Assembly (NCBI RefSeq): GCF_002934605.1
Contig: NZ_PTJC01000005.1
Location: 1,240,001-1,304,000, forward strand
DNA: 64,000 nucleotides
From: Neolewinella xylanilytica
Lineage (GTDB): Bacteria > Bacteroidota > Bacteroidia > Chitinophagales > Saprospiraceae
Reading direction: 5' to 3'
Every line of letters starts with the position of its first letter. Within the stretch, counting starts at the first letter, position 1. The position numbers and the translations under genes were made by a program. Of the stretch, positions 33,269-43,666 are shown in pieces. The notes under the pieces are model-generated. The model searched no databases. It was not told where the DNA came from and was given only the letters and a program-made list of their open reading frames with translations.

Positions 33269-36200
33269 ATGAACACGAAAGCACCGGTGGATTCCAAGCT
33301 GGAACTTGCCCTGGATTTACCGCCCCAGTCGATCGATGTACCCCGGACGCAGAGTATTCAGGATTTAATCCGGCAACTTGGGGGCCCACGCCGTTTCGTA
33401 CTGCTGCGGGGCTCGGGCAGTGTCGGTACTCGCTACTTTATTTTCCGGCAGTTCATTCCATACCTCCAGGATGCGGGTCCGGAATGGCGGACGGTGACGC
33501 TGGTGCCCCGGCAGGACCCCATCGGCAGTCTGGCGGAGGCCCTGGCGGAACCGGGTGTGCTACGGGCCAGAAAAGTATTTGAGCCCGCCTACGCCCGGGA
33601 AATCGAGCGGGAGCTACGGGCTTCGTACGACGGGCTTATCCGCCTGTACCGAAAAGCTAGGCAGCGGGATGGCAAGGCGTTTAAGTTGCTGGTCGTTGCC
33701 GATCAACTCGAGGAACTGTTTAGCTACCGGGAGCTGTCGGAACGCTGGCGGCAGCTCTTTCCACACCGCCAGCTTCCCGTGCGAGCCGGTGACGACGCTC
33801 TCTTCTTCGGGCTCCTGATGAACGCCCTACGGAGCGATCTCCCGATTTACGTCCTCTTCGGCAGCAATTCCGATCACGTTATCCGGCTCAACAATTATCC
33901 CGGCTGGGCGGAGATGATCACTACCCTTACCCAGCGGCTGCCCCCCCTCTATCCCCACGAGATCCGTTCGGCTTACGAACGAGCGTCCGCGGGGGAAATG
34001 CCCGCCGTGCTGGTGCGACAAATCAGCGAGGACTTCGCCGCAGCCCAGGGAAAGTTATCCAATCCGATCGCCCGGGTGAATATATCCCTCTACCTTCTGT
34101 GTCACTTTGGCGGGCAGTGGCTGAAACAGCAGCCGACGGACGAGCCGCTTACCCGCACCGCGTTTCACCGAGCATTACAACAGGAATACCAGCGCTTCCG
34201 GGGGCTGACGGGCTGCGCCGACCGCTTGTTCGAGCAGACCTACCGGGCGCTGTCGCCCGCCGATCAACTAGTGGCGAGGCGGTTATTCCAGTCGGTCACT
34301 ACGAAGGATAGCCGGCCGGAGCGCGTCCTGACATCCTACCCGGATACGTTCGGGGAATGTCTGGAAAAATGCTTTCGCACCGGCGCGGAATACGCGGATA
34401 CCCTGGCACTCTTCCCCCAGGCAGCAGCAGCGGAATCCGTGCCGACGGAGCTGAACGCGACGCAAAAAAGGAAACTTTTGCTGACGGTCATCGAGGCATT
34501 TTCGTTTCCGGGAACTTCCTTGCCGGCCGTGATTTTACCGGTTGGCAAGTACGGTGTAGTCGAATCGATGACGGACATCGACGACGCCACAATTCTGGAT
34601 CTCGACCCGGGCTTGTTACTGACCGACTGGAAGCGGCTGCGAAGCTGGATCAACCGCGAAAGCGACGGGGCCACCCTCTACCGGTCGCTGATCGACGAAG
34701 CACGGTCGAGTACCGACCCCAAGGGGGAGGATGATGCGGATACACCGACCGCCAAAGCCCTCGCGCCCCACCAAAACGAGGTATTCGGCTTATGGGCAAC
34801 GCTCAAAACCGTCAGGTTTTCGTTGCTGACCCTGCCGAAGGAGCCCGGTGCCATTGCTTCCCGGCACTATACCATGATCACGAGCCGCACCGAACTGGCC
34901 GGGCGATTTTTACACGAATGGTTACCCAACGAGGCCTGGACGCGGCGATACACCCCGCTTGCTGATCCCGTGGCGAAGGATGAAGCCGGATCCGTTCCAA
35001 CGGAAGGCCCCAGCGTGCACCCGGCGGCCAGCCCATTGCAGCGGGTACTACGCCTGATCCGTCGCAGCAAGCAACACCACGATGCGGAAGCCGCGGCGAA
35101 AGCAGCCTTTCGCCAGGAAATGGGGCAAAAAGCGAAGTCGTTCCGCAGCCGGCTCATCATTGCCCTGCTAGCGATCGTCGTGGCCGTGATCGCGATGGTT
35201 TTCGGTACCATATTTTATCGGATGGAACGGGAAACCCAGAATAACCTGAGATTACTGGACTACGTCGACAATCTGAACAAGGCCAGGCTGATCCCCGCCT
35301 CGGTGTACCATAGTTCCGATTATCATGACCTCAAACAGGCGATACAGGACTCCTCCACCATTGCCGATAAGCAGGATGTAACGGCGTATCTCGCGGGAAG
35401 AGATGTCCTGCACATGGCGCCCCCGGGGTCCGCACACTACCGCGTATCCACCGCCGGGCTGCTGGCCCTCGACAACTTCGTTGACGGCGGGGACGACGGG
35501 GACTTCACCTCGGAGGAAGCCATCGCGACAACCTTCACCGCCTTGACCACCGCCTTCTCCGCCATGACGTCGGGCGGCACGGAAAAAAGCTACCAGTACC
35601 CCTTCGTGTATAGTGCCCAGCGGGAAGCCCGAACCGCCCTGCTGGCCCTGCGGGATGCCGATAACGTACAACAAAGATTTTCTTCGGCGATCCGCCAGGT
35701 AGTCTCCAATCCTACGGTCGAGGACCAGTTTGTGGTGGGAGATGCCAGCGGTAACCTGTGGTTTTACGACCAAACCTCCTTCGCGCCTTCCGATACGATA
35801 GAAGTTGGCAGCGAAATTTCCGCCCTCCGCTACGTCAACCGGGGCCGGGAATTGCTGGTGGGAACGTACGGTGGGAGCCTTTTTCGCTACGGCGTACCTC
35901 CCGATCGGGACCCTGGTCCGCCGACTTATCTACTCGGCACCTCGACGGTTCGGGGAGCCATATTATCGTTGGACCCCGTAGCCGACCGGGATGATCTCCT
36001 GGTAGCCCGTAGCGATCAGGCCTTTCTGTTGCTCCGGCAGGACGCAACGGGGCAATACCGGGAAATTAGACGGGTAGATTTGGCAGGCCGCATTAAATCC
36101 GTAGCGGCGGTGGCCGCCGCCGCCGATGGCCGGGTCTTCCTGTTGGGTGGCGCGGACGCTACGGCCATCGTCGAGCTGGACGCTGAATCGTTGCGACTGC

Positions 36201-36733
36201 GCATACGTTCCGTAGTGCACCATCCCGCCGTATCGGTTTCCGCACTGGCCCTTTCGGCCCCCACCACCGGCAACGAACAACGGGTAGCCATCGGCACCGA
36301 GATGGGAGACATTTGGCTTAGCACCCTCGGGGATATCGTGCGCCTGGGCGACGACCCGGAAAGGGCTACCGAAATCCTGGCCCAGATCAATCGGACGGAA
36401 GCATTTCAGGAAGCTAAGATCACCGGTCTGGTCTTCAATGACACCTACCGCGAAGGAAACCGGCAACTGATCTCCTCCAGCCTGGACGGGACCGTCTGGC
36501 TGTTCAATCTGGATCTGCTGCCACCTTGGGAAGACTACGTTCTTCAAAAGCACGATGGTTTCCCCAATTACGACCATATTGCCATCGAAACCGACGGGCA
36601 CAGCATTACCGGGGTTACCCGCGTAAATGCCGATAGAATCGTGGCCGTCGAAAATAACCTGCTCTACAACTGGCCCACGAATATCCGGACATTGCAACGG
36701 GACATCGAAAGCCAGCTGGCGAAGCCGGAATGA
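33269..36733 (+). CDS. Large STAND-like membrane protein with degenerate P-loop and C-terminal propeller
   Basis: An 1154-residue protein. The N-terminal 400 residues resemble the nSTAND1-type NTPase layout: FVLLRGSGSVGTRYF at about 43-57 sits where Walker A belongs but lacks the lysine (GSGSVGT), and LLVVADQLEELF (Asp145) looks like Walker B. A single membrane helix lies near 628-650 (SRLIIALLAIVVAVIAMVF). Beyond it are WD/beta-propeller-like blades from about 780 (FVVGDASGNLWFYD, RELLVGTYGGSLFRY, RQLISSSLDGTVWLFN). The protein may sense something at the membrane and could regulate or gate the adjacent eCIS; it is convergent with the eCIS cargo gene at 16 bp. The function is inferred, not established. 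Confidence 0.7.
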   Translation: MNTKAPVDSKLELALDLPPQSIDVPRTQSIQDLIRQLGGPRRFVLLRGSGSVGTRYFIFRQFIPYLQDAGPEWRTVTLVPRQDPIGSLAEALAEPGVLRARKVFEPAYAREIERELRASYDGLIRLYRKARQRDGKAFKLLVVADQLEELFSYRELSERWRQLFPHRQLPVRAGDDALFFGLLMNALRSDLPIYVLFGSNSDHVIRLNNYPGWAEMITTLTQRLPPLYPHEIRSAYERASAGEMPAVLVRQISEDFAAAQGKLSNPIARVNISLYLLCHFGGQWLKQQPTDEPLTRTAFHRALQQEYQRFRGLTGCADRLFEQTYRALSPADQLVARRLFQSVTTKDSRPERVLTSYPDTFGECLEKCFRTGAEYADTLALFPQAAAAESVPTELNATQKRKLLLTVIEAFSFPGTSLPAVILPVGKYGVVESMTDIDDATILDLDPGLLLTDWKRLRSWINRESDGATLYRSLIDEARSSTDPKGEDDADTPTAKALAPHQNEVFGLWATLKTVRFSLLTLPKEPGAIASRHYTMITSRTELAGRFLHEWLPNEAWTRRYTPLADPVAKDEAGSVPTEGPSVHPAASPLQRVLRLIRRSKQHHDAEAAAKAAFRQEMGQKAKSFRSRLIIALLAIVVAVIAMVFGTIFYRMERETQNNLRLLDYVDNLNKARLIPASVYHSSDYHDLKQAIQDSSTIADKQDVTAYLAGRDVLHMAPPGSAHYRVSTAGLLALDNFVDGGDDGDFTSEEAIATTFTALTTAFSAMTSGGTEKSYQYPFVYSAQREARTALLALRDADNVQQRFSSAIRQVVSNPTVEDQFVVGDASGNLWFYDQTSFAPSDTIEVGSEISALRYVNRGRELLVGTYGGSLFRYGVPPDRDPGPPTYLLGTSTVRGAILSLDPVADRDDLLVARSDQAFLLLRQDATGQYREIRRVDLAGRIKSVAAVAAAADGRVFLLGGADATAIVELDAESLRLRIRSVVHHPAVSVSALALSAPTTGNEQRVAIGTEMGDIWLSTLGDIVRLGDDPERATEILAQINRTEAFQEAKITGLVFNDTYREGNRQLISSSLDGTVWLFNLDLLPPWEDYVLQKHDGFPNYDHIAIETDGHSITGVTRVNADRIVAVENNLLYNWPTNIRTLQRDIESQLAKPE

Positions 36734-36749
36734 ATACCCGGCTACCGGC

Positions 36750-38510
36750 TTATTCTTCCAGCAGGTCGATACACGCTCGCAATTTGTTGAACTTGGGTTT
36801 CATTTGAACCTTAACAGTCGGGTCAGATAAGCGGCCGACAACCGCTTCCAATCGCTTCAGAGTAGCCAACAAAGCTTCAATTAATTGTCTTTTTTGGCCC
36901 ATCTCGTAGGTTCCACCCATTTGGCCGGAAATGATACGGTGGTGAAGCTGAGCTAGCCAATCATCCAAATGGAATTTTGCCAGCAAAACTTCATAAAACA
37001 GGTAGCCTTCGGTCGTGTTCTTCAAATCGTTTTTAACGAATTGGTCCAGTACGTACAGTTGCTCGTTCATTTTTAGGATATCCCTTATAATATCGCTGGC
37101 TGCTGTTCGGACGATTTGCACCCACATCCGCAGAAATGACCTTCGCTGAGGGTCGTCGCCCTCCCTGATCTGCAGGCCTGCTCTCAGTTCGGAAGAAACC
37201 GCGCCGGGCACGGTTCTTTGCATATCTGTGGGAAGCTGAATTTGCTTGGTTTCCCGGAGGAAATTCGCGGTATAGTCATCATCCTTATGTCCTTCCGGTG
37301 CGGGAGTGGCGTGTAGCGTGGTTGGATCGGTAAAGGTTACGATATCCAGCGGGGCCACTTTTTCGCCCTTGATTTCGGGTTTTCCTTTCTTGTCGGGAGC
37401 TCCCCTTCTTATCCGCCTGATGTTGCGGGCCAGGCGGCCGGGAAATTGGTTCTCCCCACCGAAATGTTCGTCCAGCATATCCTGGTCGGTATCGGATAAA
37501 AAGCTCAGGTCGGAGATCGTTTCCGGTCCGAGTTTTTCCCGCTGGGCGAAGTCGTTGTAGATTAGGTTAGTAAAGAGCGTTTCGCCGGAAGAATCCATGT
37601 GGAAGCGGGTTCGCCCCCGGTCACGGCTGTAATAAAAATCGACGTCCACGATCACCGACCATTCCTGGTTGATCAGCAATTTCCGGTTCCTGCGCAGGTA
37701 ATCCCACTGCCCGGATTTTTTGAGGACTTTTTCGACGAGCCGCACAACAGCCTGCTGTTCCGCCTCCGGCAACGGCTCCTCCAGTGGCCTCATCGCCCCG
37801 GCATCCCGGATTTTTCCGGTGGAATGCAACTCGATCCCGTCTTTACCTACCCGGATCGCCATGCTGAGAATGCCCTTGTTTGCGTCGCGTATACCCCTGC
37901 CTTCGAAAGTACGGTCCAGGCTACCGAATAAGGCGGCTTGCGATTCCCGCTCCGCACCATCCAAAGCGAATTTTTTCGGTCGGGTTAATCCGGCCCTGTG
38001 CAGGGATCGGTACGACGACTTCCTGCGGCGCCTGGGTTTTTTACTCCGCGCTCGATCCGGAAGCCGGTCCGCTACCTCCGGCCGCGGGGGCGCTTCCGGC
38101 GTGGCGTTTTCCGGTGGCGCATCCGATTCTTCCACTTTCCCCTTGTCCAGCCAGGCGACCAGCTCCGCCAGGGTACCGTAGGTCACTTCCCCGAAGGTAT
38201 ACGTATCTGCTTCCGGCGAATACGTGAATACGATAGAACCCGACGGAAGCTGGATGGAATACAACTGCTCCGTAGCGTTTTCACCGACGAAGTCGAACAA
38301 CAGATCATCCTCCCGAAAGCGGTTGCCTTTCACCCGGATGGGGGCCCGCTGGACGACGCCAGCACCGCCGGAAATGCCGCTCCGCTCCAGCAGGCGGAGC
38401 TGGCCGCTCGATTCCGCGGAACGCAAACCGGGACGTTTAGGCCGTCCGCCCTGTCTTCCCGCAGCGGCGGCCTGAGCGTTACGCTGGCGGTCGATTTTCT
38501 TTCCTTCCAT
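36750..38510 (-). CDS. Probable eCIS cargo with NLS-like tract and 2OG/Fe(II)-oxygenase-like motifs
   Basis: A 586-residue protein without signal peptide, encoded last in the eCIS operon, 50 bp after the AAA+ ATPase, a usual place for cargo. The first about 55 residues are disordered and basic and end in GAGVVQRAP, as in many DUF4157-type cargo leaders, though DUF4157 itself is absent. A basic tract RARSKKPRRRRK (153-164) resembles a nuclear localisation signal. In the middle, WSVIVDVDFYYSR leads to FHMDSSGETLFTNLIYND (His304, Asp306) and later VTFTDPTTLHATP (His400), an HxD...H pattern of 2-oxoglutarate/Fe(II) oxygenases. The C-terminal about 150 residues are helical. The oxygenase assignment is a hypothesis. 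Confidence 0.6.
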   Translation of the reverse strand: MEGKKIDRQRNAQAAAAGRQGGRPKRPGLRSAESSGQLRLLERSGISGGAGVVQRAPIRVKGNRFREDDLLFDFVGENATEQLYSIQLPSGSIVFTYSPEADTYTFGEVTYGTLAELVAWLDKGKVEESDAPPENATPEAPPRPEVADRLPDRARSKKPRRRRKSSYRSLHRAGLTRPKKFALDGAERESQAALFGSLDRTFEGRGIRDANKGILSMAIRVGKDGIELHSTGKIRDAGAMRPLEEPLPEAEQQAVVRLVEKVLKKSGQWDYLRRNRKLLINQEWSVIVDVDFYYSRDRGRTRFHMDSSGETLFTNLIYNDFAQREKLGPETISDLSFLSDTDQDMLDEHFGGENQFPGRLARNIRRIRRGAPDKKGKPEIKGEKVAPLDIVTFTDPTTLHATPAPEGHKDDDYTANFLRETKQIQLPTDMQRTVPGAVSSELRAGLQIREGDDPQRRSFLRMWVQIVRTAASDIIRDILKMNEQLYVLDQFVKNDLKNTTEGYLFYEVLLAKFHLDDWLAQLHHRIISGQMGGTYEMGQKRQLIEALLATLKRLEAVVGRLSDPTVKVQMKPKFNKLRACIDLLEE

Positions 38511-38560
38511 ATGTTGGTTGTTGATCCGTTGTACACTTGGATCGGTAGATCCTTTTTGAT

Positions 38561-39937
38561 TTAAATCGTTTTGCCTTCCTTCCGGTATTCCCGGCGGATG
38601 GCATACACGATATCCCGCTGGTGGATGCAGGGCTCGCTCCGTCGGAAGGCCAGCATGCTGCAGTAGCGGAGAATGTTGACGATGCTTCCACCCGTAAGCT
38701 CGTAGGTTTTACCCAGTGCGGCGAAATCTACATCTTCACCGAGGGGGAGCTTGTCGCCGAAGGCTTTCTCCCAGAGGCTGATCCGCTGCTCGACATCCGG
38801 AACGGGAAAGTGGATGATACTCTGGAAGCGGCGGGTAAAGGCTTCGTCCAGGTTCCGGATCTGGTTCGTAGCCAGGATCACCATGCCCGCGTATCCCTCG
38901 ATGCGTTGCAGCAGGTACGAGGTTTCCTGGTTGGCGTAACGGTCCTGCGCGTGCCGCGCTGGGCTCCGTTTTCCGAACAGCGCATCGGCCTCGTCGAAGA
39001 ACAGGATCCAGTCGCGGTGCTCGGCCATCGCGAACAGGGCGGATAAGTTTTTTTCCGTTTCGCCGATGTATTTAGACACCACCTGGCTGAGGTCGATCCG
39101 GTACACCGGCCGGTCCACTTCCTTGCCGAGCAGGCTGGCGCATAGGGTCTTTCCCGTTCCGGGCGGACCGTAGAACAACGCCCGGTAGCCCGGTTTCAGC
39201 AGCCATTTCAGGTCCCATTCCCCCAGGATCGTGCCTTCGTGGTTTATCCACAGGCAGAGGTCTCCGATCTCTTCCTGCAGCTGAGCGGAGAGGACCATGT
39301 CGTCCCATGTCAGACTCGTGTGCAGGGGTTCGGCCGGAAATTGCGTAGAGTAAGTGGGCGCGAAGGGCCGGTCGGTGGTGAGCCGGGTGAGGGCCTCGTC
39401 ACTAAGCAGCAGCGCGCCACTGAGGGCGGGCTCCGGGCGCTGCACGGCCTGTAGTCGCAGTAAATTCCGTTGCGACAGCACGCCGTCTTCCCGCAAGTAT
39501 TCGGTCACCGCCAGCCGCTTTGCCGTATCGGTTCCGGCCAGGAGGAAGGCAGCCGTCTCTCCGGAGGGAAGAAAGCCCCCGTGCTGTCCGCTGGTTAGTC
39601 CGCCGAACTCCGTAAAGCCCCGGTCGAAGAGCTCGTTCTTGGTGAAAAAAATATCGAGGGCGGCGGGGCGCAGGTGCGGGCAGAGGGCCAGGGCGATGAG
39701 TAAACGGTGGTCCGTCAGCTTCTCCCCTAGGTCCGACCGCCTGGCCGTTTCCCGTAGGGATGCCTCCAGCCGGCGTACGGCGCCCGTATAGGCCGCATCG
39801 GGATGGATCAGTTTCGGAGGGGCGGGCGCTGCCGTCGGCTCCCCCCGGAAGTGTACGGCAAAGCGCCATTCAATTCGCTGGCTTAGCCAGTCCAGTTCCC
39901 GGTCGATCGCCTGCGCGTGGTCAGTGCTTTTTCCCAT
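38561..39937 (-). CDS. eCIS AAA+ ATPase (Pvc15-like)
   Basis: A 458-residue AAA+ protein. The Walker A GPPGTGKT is at 257-264, Walker B ILFFDEADALFG has Asp315-Glu316, and arginine fingers lie in DEAFTRRF near residue 369. The N-terminal 200 residues form the eCIS-specific helical domain. Pvc15-type ATPases are needed for assembly or cargo loading in eCIS and are a defining core gene. It follows the tape-measure gene with no gap (39938/39937), so the two are translationally linked. Confidence 0.93.
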   Translation of the reverse strand: MGKSTDHAQAIDRELDWLSQRIEWRFAVHFRGEPTAAPAPPKLIHPDAAYTGAVRRLEASLRETARRSDLGEKLTDHRLLIALALCPHLRPAALDIFFTKNELFDRGFTEFGGLTSGQHGGFLPSGETAAFLLAGTDTAKRLAVTEYLREDGVLSQRNLLRLQAVQRPEPALSGALLLSDEALTRLTTDRPFAPTYSTQFPAEPLHTSLTWDDMVLSAQLQEEIGDLCLWINHEGTILGEWDLKWLLKPGYRALFYGPPGTGKTLCASLLGKEVDRPVYRIDLSQVVSKYIGETEKNLSALFAMAEHRDWILFFDEADALFGKRSPARHAQDRYANQETSYLLQRIEGYAGMVILATNQIRNLDEAFTRRFQSIIHFPVPDVEQRISLWEKAFGDKLPLGEDVDFAALGKTYELTGGSIVNILRYCSMLAFRRSEPCIHQRDIVYAIRREYRKEGKTI

Positions 39938-42900
39938 TTATCCGTTTTTGGTGCCCCATTCCGTGGTGATCCGCATCGGCATCCAGGGGAGCTGGACGGT
40001 AGAGATCGTCCAGGGGAGGAAGCGTAGCAGAATATCGTAGCCCGCCGGGGCCACCGTCAGCGACCAGTCGGATTCCCGCTCGACGAGTACGCCCTCCCGT
40101 AGGAAAAAAGAGGCCCGCAGGTTCTCCACGGACGAAGCCCGCAGCGGTTCCCAGTTGTAGCGCACGCCGTCGAGCAGCTGACCGGAGATTTCGATCTCCT
40201 CCCGGGTCGGTTCGAATGACTCGGGTAGGGGCATTTCCGTTGGAAGGCCGCAAATCACCTTGTTGAGTACCGTATACGGCTCGGGGCACTCCGTCTGTCC
40301 CGTCACCAGGTAGTGGAGCAGCAGGCAGGCGCGGGAAGCATAACCGGGTTTCAGGAAGGCCGACCGCCCGGTCATGCCCAACCGGTTAAAGTACCGCCCG
40401 AGAAAGGGTGCCAGCAGGATCATGCCCGCGTTACCCAGGTAGTGCGCGCCATCGAGCGGGTGCCCGGCCTTTCCGCGATCGGTAGTCGGGCCGGGCGTGG
40501 CGTTGCCGGTAGAGCCGCCGGTGACCCGTAGTGGGTTAGCTAGTACCGGCAAGCGGTCGTCTCCCTGATTACTCCGCCCGCGCCGCCATTCCCGGTACAG
40601 GTCGCCCGCCGATAGATCGTGGTGCCTCACCAAGCAGCGGAACAAACCCGCCACGTACGCCCCCTCCTCGAAGCTTCCTTGGCGGTCGTTCAAATGCGTC
40701 AGGGCGGCAAGCACAGCAGTGCGTCCGTAGGCTGCCGGGGTCACGCTTTTTAGGGATTCGGTCAGCGCTTTTTGTACCTCCACCCATAGATTTACCACCC
40801 GGCGGTAGGCCACGGGAAAAAGCAGGTAAAGCAGGGTGCGGAGTTGCTTGGTCGGTGAAAGAAGGAACAAGTACCGCCGACCGCCGCGCAGCCCCAGCAC
40901 TTCCCGGTAGATACCGATTGCCTGGCTGGCGTGCTCCCGCAAGACTTCCTCCTGGATGGCAATCAGTCGCGCTTTCGGGCGCATGTATTCCCCGGGCGGA
41001 GGGGCACCGAGCAACAAAAAATACCGCAGCGCGCGGAAGCGGGCGGCGAAAGAATCCTCCGTGTCCGTGGGGCCGTTGCTTCCGAGCAAGCGCGGCAGGG
41101 TGGGGGCTACCGCCTCCGCTACCGGTGGTTTTTCCGATGGCATATCCTCCAGTACGGTCACCAGTCGCATGAAGGTGACATCCCCTTCGCTGACAAGGGC
41201 CCGGGCTATTGCCGATAGACGCAATCGAAGTTGACCGGCAGCGGCTCCTGCGCTCGGCGCCCAATTTTGGATGCCGAAGCCGACAAACCCGCTGCTGCTA
41301 TACGTCCCTTGCCGCAGCACGTAGTTCCAGCCGATGGCCAGTCCGGCGCTCCCGGCTTCCTTGTCCTTTTCCGGCTTCGGTAGGCCTCCCTCGGCTCGAA
41401 GGATATCCGCCACGCGGGCAAATTGAATAATGAATGCCGCCAGATCAGCCGTCCGACGCCGGATGAACTCCGTGACGACCTCCGGAGTAAGGAGGGAAAA
41501 AGCGGCATCCGCCAGTTGTGGCTGGTCGCGGAGCAGCCGGTGTACCGTATCGCTGTCCGCCGCCGTGGCCCGCCGGAAGAGTTGCTCCTCGGATAACGCT
41601 TCCCCCTCCCACCAGCCCCGTTCCCGACGGGCTAATCGGTGGCGGAATACGGCCATCAGGGCAATAGCCGCTGCCCTTTCGGGGTGCTCCCGGATACGCG
41701 CCACCTGCCGTAGCACGGGCTGCCTCAGTAACCGGACGCCCGAGGTTGGCAACCGGGATTCCAGGCAGGTCAGTAAAAGGCGAAGGGCGGTAGCTTCGTC
41801 CGACGAAACCGACGCAGCCAAATTCCGGAGCAGGGCGTGGGAAGCCAGCCCGTATTCGGCCGCCAGGCACTCCAGTACGTGCGCCAGCGCTCGAACGACC
41901 CCCAACCGGCCTGGCTCCGCATCATAAATTACCGTGAGGGTATACCAGAAAAACCGCTGCCGTATTCCGTCCCGGTGACCGACGGAGCTGGCCCGTTGCA
42001 GAAAGTGCAGGAAGTCGGTTACAACGGAAACCGGCACCCCTGCTTCGGAGTCCAGGGCTTGCGTGATCCGCTGCAGGAGCTCGGGGGCATCGTACTTTTT
42101 AAGCGTTTTCGCAACGCGCGCTGGCACACCCCCGTCCCCCCGGATCGGATGTTGCCGCTGGCTTTCCCACTTTCGCAGGTAGGCCGTCAGCCCCGCGGAG
42201 TCGAGCGTGGCCATATGTCGCAAGGCATCGTCGGTCCAGTATGCCCGCAACCGCTGGCGGCCCCCCGGCCGAGCTAGTAAGTCGCGGAAAAACTCCGCCG
42301 CCCCGGTACCGGATTCACCCAGCAGCGCCGTCAGCAGATCGGAGCGCCCTTCGACGGGCGGGGGCGGGAAACGCTCCGGTACCGGGGAAGCGACGTTCCC
42401 CGATAAAGTAGTTGCCACTGGCGTGCCGGCGCCTTCCTCCGACCGGAGCAACCGCCACGCCAGGCTGCCCACGGGGATGGCCGTAAGGGGCTTGTCTCCC
42501 TCGGCCTGCTGGACCGCGCGCCGTAGCCACCGAATGTGTTGCTCGGTAAATACCGGCCGTATTCGGGTAAATAGCTCCGCCGATAGCTGCAGGGTTGTCA
42601 ACACCTCCAATGCTTCCCGCCCGCGGTAGGTAAGCATGAGGTCCAACCACTCCCGCTGCCGAACCGTCGGTGCCTCCCCCCGCAAGCCGGAGGCCAGGAA
42701 TCGGTTCAGGCGCTCCGCACTCAGCCAATGCTCCCCGACCTTTCGGATGCGGTCAACAACGTGCCGCCCGGGCGTACCGGGACTACCCCGGTGAACGGAA
42801 GGCAGTACGTACTCCACCAAGGCGCCTATTTCCAAATCCGAAAGGGCGGCGAGCAACTTCGCCCGTCCACCCGGCCGGCCGAGGAACCCCACCATCCAGG

Positions 42901-43666
42901 CTAGCAGGGCGCGCGGACCGGACCGCGGCGGTGCGGCACCGTCCGTTTCCCCTATCAGGGCTTCGAGCCGACTTTTCCAGTCCGCCAGGTGGGTGACCCC
43001 GGCTTCATCCGGTGACCGGTTCCCAGCGGCTCCCTCCTGTACCGATCGACTAGAATCGGGCTCCGGCGGGGTGGACTCCGTTTTTCCCGCTTCCGGCTCC
43101 TGGCGGGGTGGCGCTAACCTTAGCGAATCCGTTTGTTTCCCCTCATCCGCGGTACCGACGGGCCAGGAGGTAGGCGTTACTCCGGTTTGCCCCCGCGGGG
43201 ATGCCGCCTCGCCGGAGCCAGGGTGCCAACTGGTTTGCGGCCGTTCGATTGCCCCGCTTTCCGTGCCTTTTATTTTTGCGCCGGGGCGCGGGTCCGATGC
43301 CAACGGGTAAAACCAGGGGTAACTCCCCGTCAACAAATACTGCCGGTGGGCGGAGATATGCCGCGCTTTGGGAGCGATCGGCGTTAATTCAGGGAGCAAG
43401 TCCGTCAATTTTTTAATTAATGCACTGGCGATCCGCCTGACCAGCACCCGCTCGAAATCGTCGCGAGGTAGTTGACCGATGTCGAGAGAAAGGGATTCGA
43501 TGCGGTAGTAATCCGCGCCGGGAAAAAGCCGATCCAGCGCTTCGGCGACCAACGGTATCAGTCGGTTGCGACATATTTCACCGGTATGCGCCAGGATGTA
43601 GTCCGCATCCCGTCGGGAGGAGACGGCGATCCTTATCCGTTGCCGGCCGATGACGTGGGTGCTCAT
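39938..43666 (-). CDS. Contractile injection system tape-measure protein (Pvc14-like)
   Basis: A 1242-residue protein with the conserved N-terminus of CIS tape-measure proteins (HVIGRQRIRIAV, then DYYRIESLSLDIGQLP) and the family C-terminus (AGMILLAPFLGRYFNRLGM, FLREGVLVERESDW, FLPWTISTVQLPWMPM). The long middle is variable and helical with proline-rich linkers. It sets the length of the tube inside the sheath. The start overlaps the stop of the baseplate gene by four bases (ATGA, 43663-43666), indicating coupled translation. Confidence 0.88.
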   Translation of the reverse strand: MSTHVIGRQRIRIAVSSRRDADYILAHTGEICRNRLIPLVAEALDRLFPGADYYRIESLSLDIGQLPRDDFERVLVRRIASALIKKLTDLLPELTPIAPKARHISAHRQYLLTGSYPWFYPLASDPRPGAKIKGTESGAIERPQTSWHPGSGEAASPRGQTGVTPTSWPVGTADEGKQTDSLRLAPPRQEPEAGKTESTPPEPDSSRSVQEGAAGNRSPDEAGVTHLADWKSRLEALIGETDGAAPPRSGPRALLAWMVGFLGRPGGRAKLLAALSDLEIGALVEYVLPSVHRGSPGTPGRHVVDRIRKVGEHWLSAERLNRFLASGLRGEAPTVRQREWLDLMLTYRGREALEVLTTLQLSAELFTRIRPVFTEQHIRWLRRAVQQAEGDKPLTAIPVGSLAWRLLRSEEGAGTPVATTLSGNVASPVPERFPPPPVEGRSDLLTALLGESGTGAAEFFRDLLARPGGRQRLRAYWTDDALRHMATLDSAGLTAYLRKWESQRQHPIRGDGGVPARVAKTLKKYDAPELLQRITQALDSEAGVPVSVVTDFLHFLQRASSVGHRDGIRQRFFWYTLTVIYDAEPGRLGVVRALAHVLECLAAEYGLASHALLRNLAASVSSDEATALRLLLTCLESRLPTSGVRLLRQPVLRQVARIREHPERAAAIALMAVFRHRLARRERGWWEGEALSEEQLFRRATAADSDTVHRLLRDQPQLADAAFSLLTPEVVTEFIRRRTADLAAFIIQFARVADILRAEGGLPKPEKDKEAGSAGLAIGWNYVLRQGTYSSSGFVGFGIQNWAPSAGAAAGQLRLRLSAIARALVSEGDVTFMRLVTVLEDMPSEKPPVAEAVAPTLPRLLGSNGPTDTEDSFAARFRALRYFLLLGAPPPGEYMRPKARLIAIQEEVLREHASQAIGIYREVLGLRGGRRYLFLLSPTKQLRTLLYLLFPVAYRRVVNLWVEVQKALTESLKSVTPAAYGRTAVLAALTHLNDRQGSFEEGAYVAGLFRCLVRHHDLSAGDLYREWRRGRSNQGDDRLPVLANPLRVTGGSTGNATPGPTTDRGKAGHPLDGAHYLGNAGMILLAPFLGRYFNRLGMTGRSAFLKPGYASRACLLLHYLVTGQTECPEPYTVLNKVICGLPTEMPLPESFEPTREEIEISGQLLDGVRYNWEPLRASSVENLRASFFLREGVLVERESDWSLTVAPAGYDILLRFLPWTISTVQLPWMPMRITTEWGTKNG

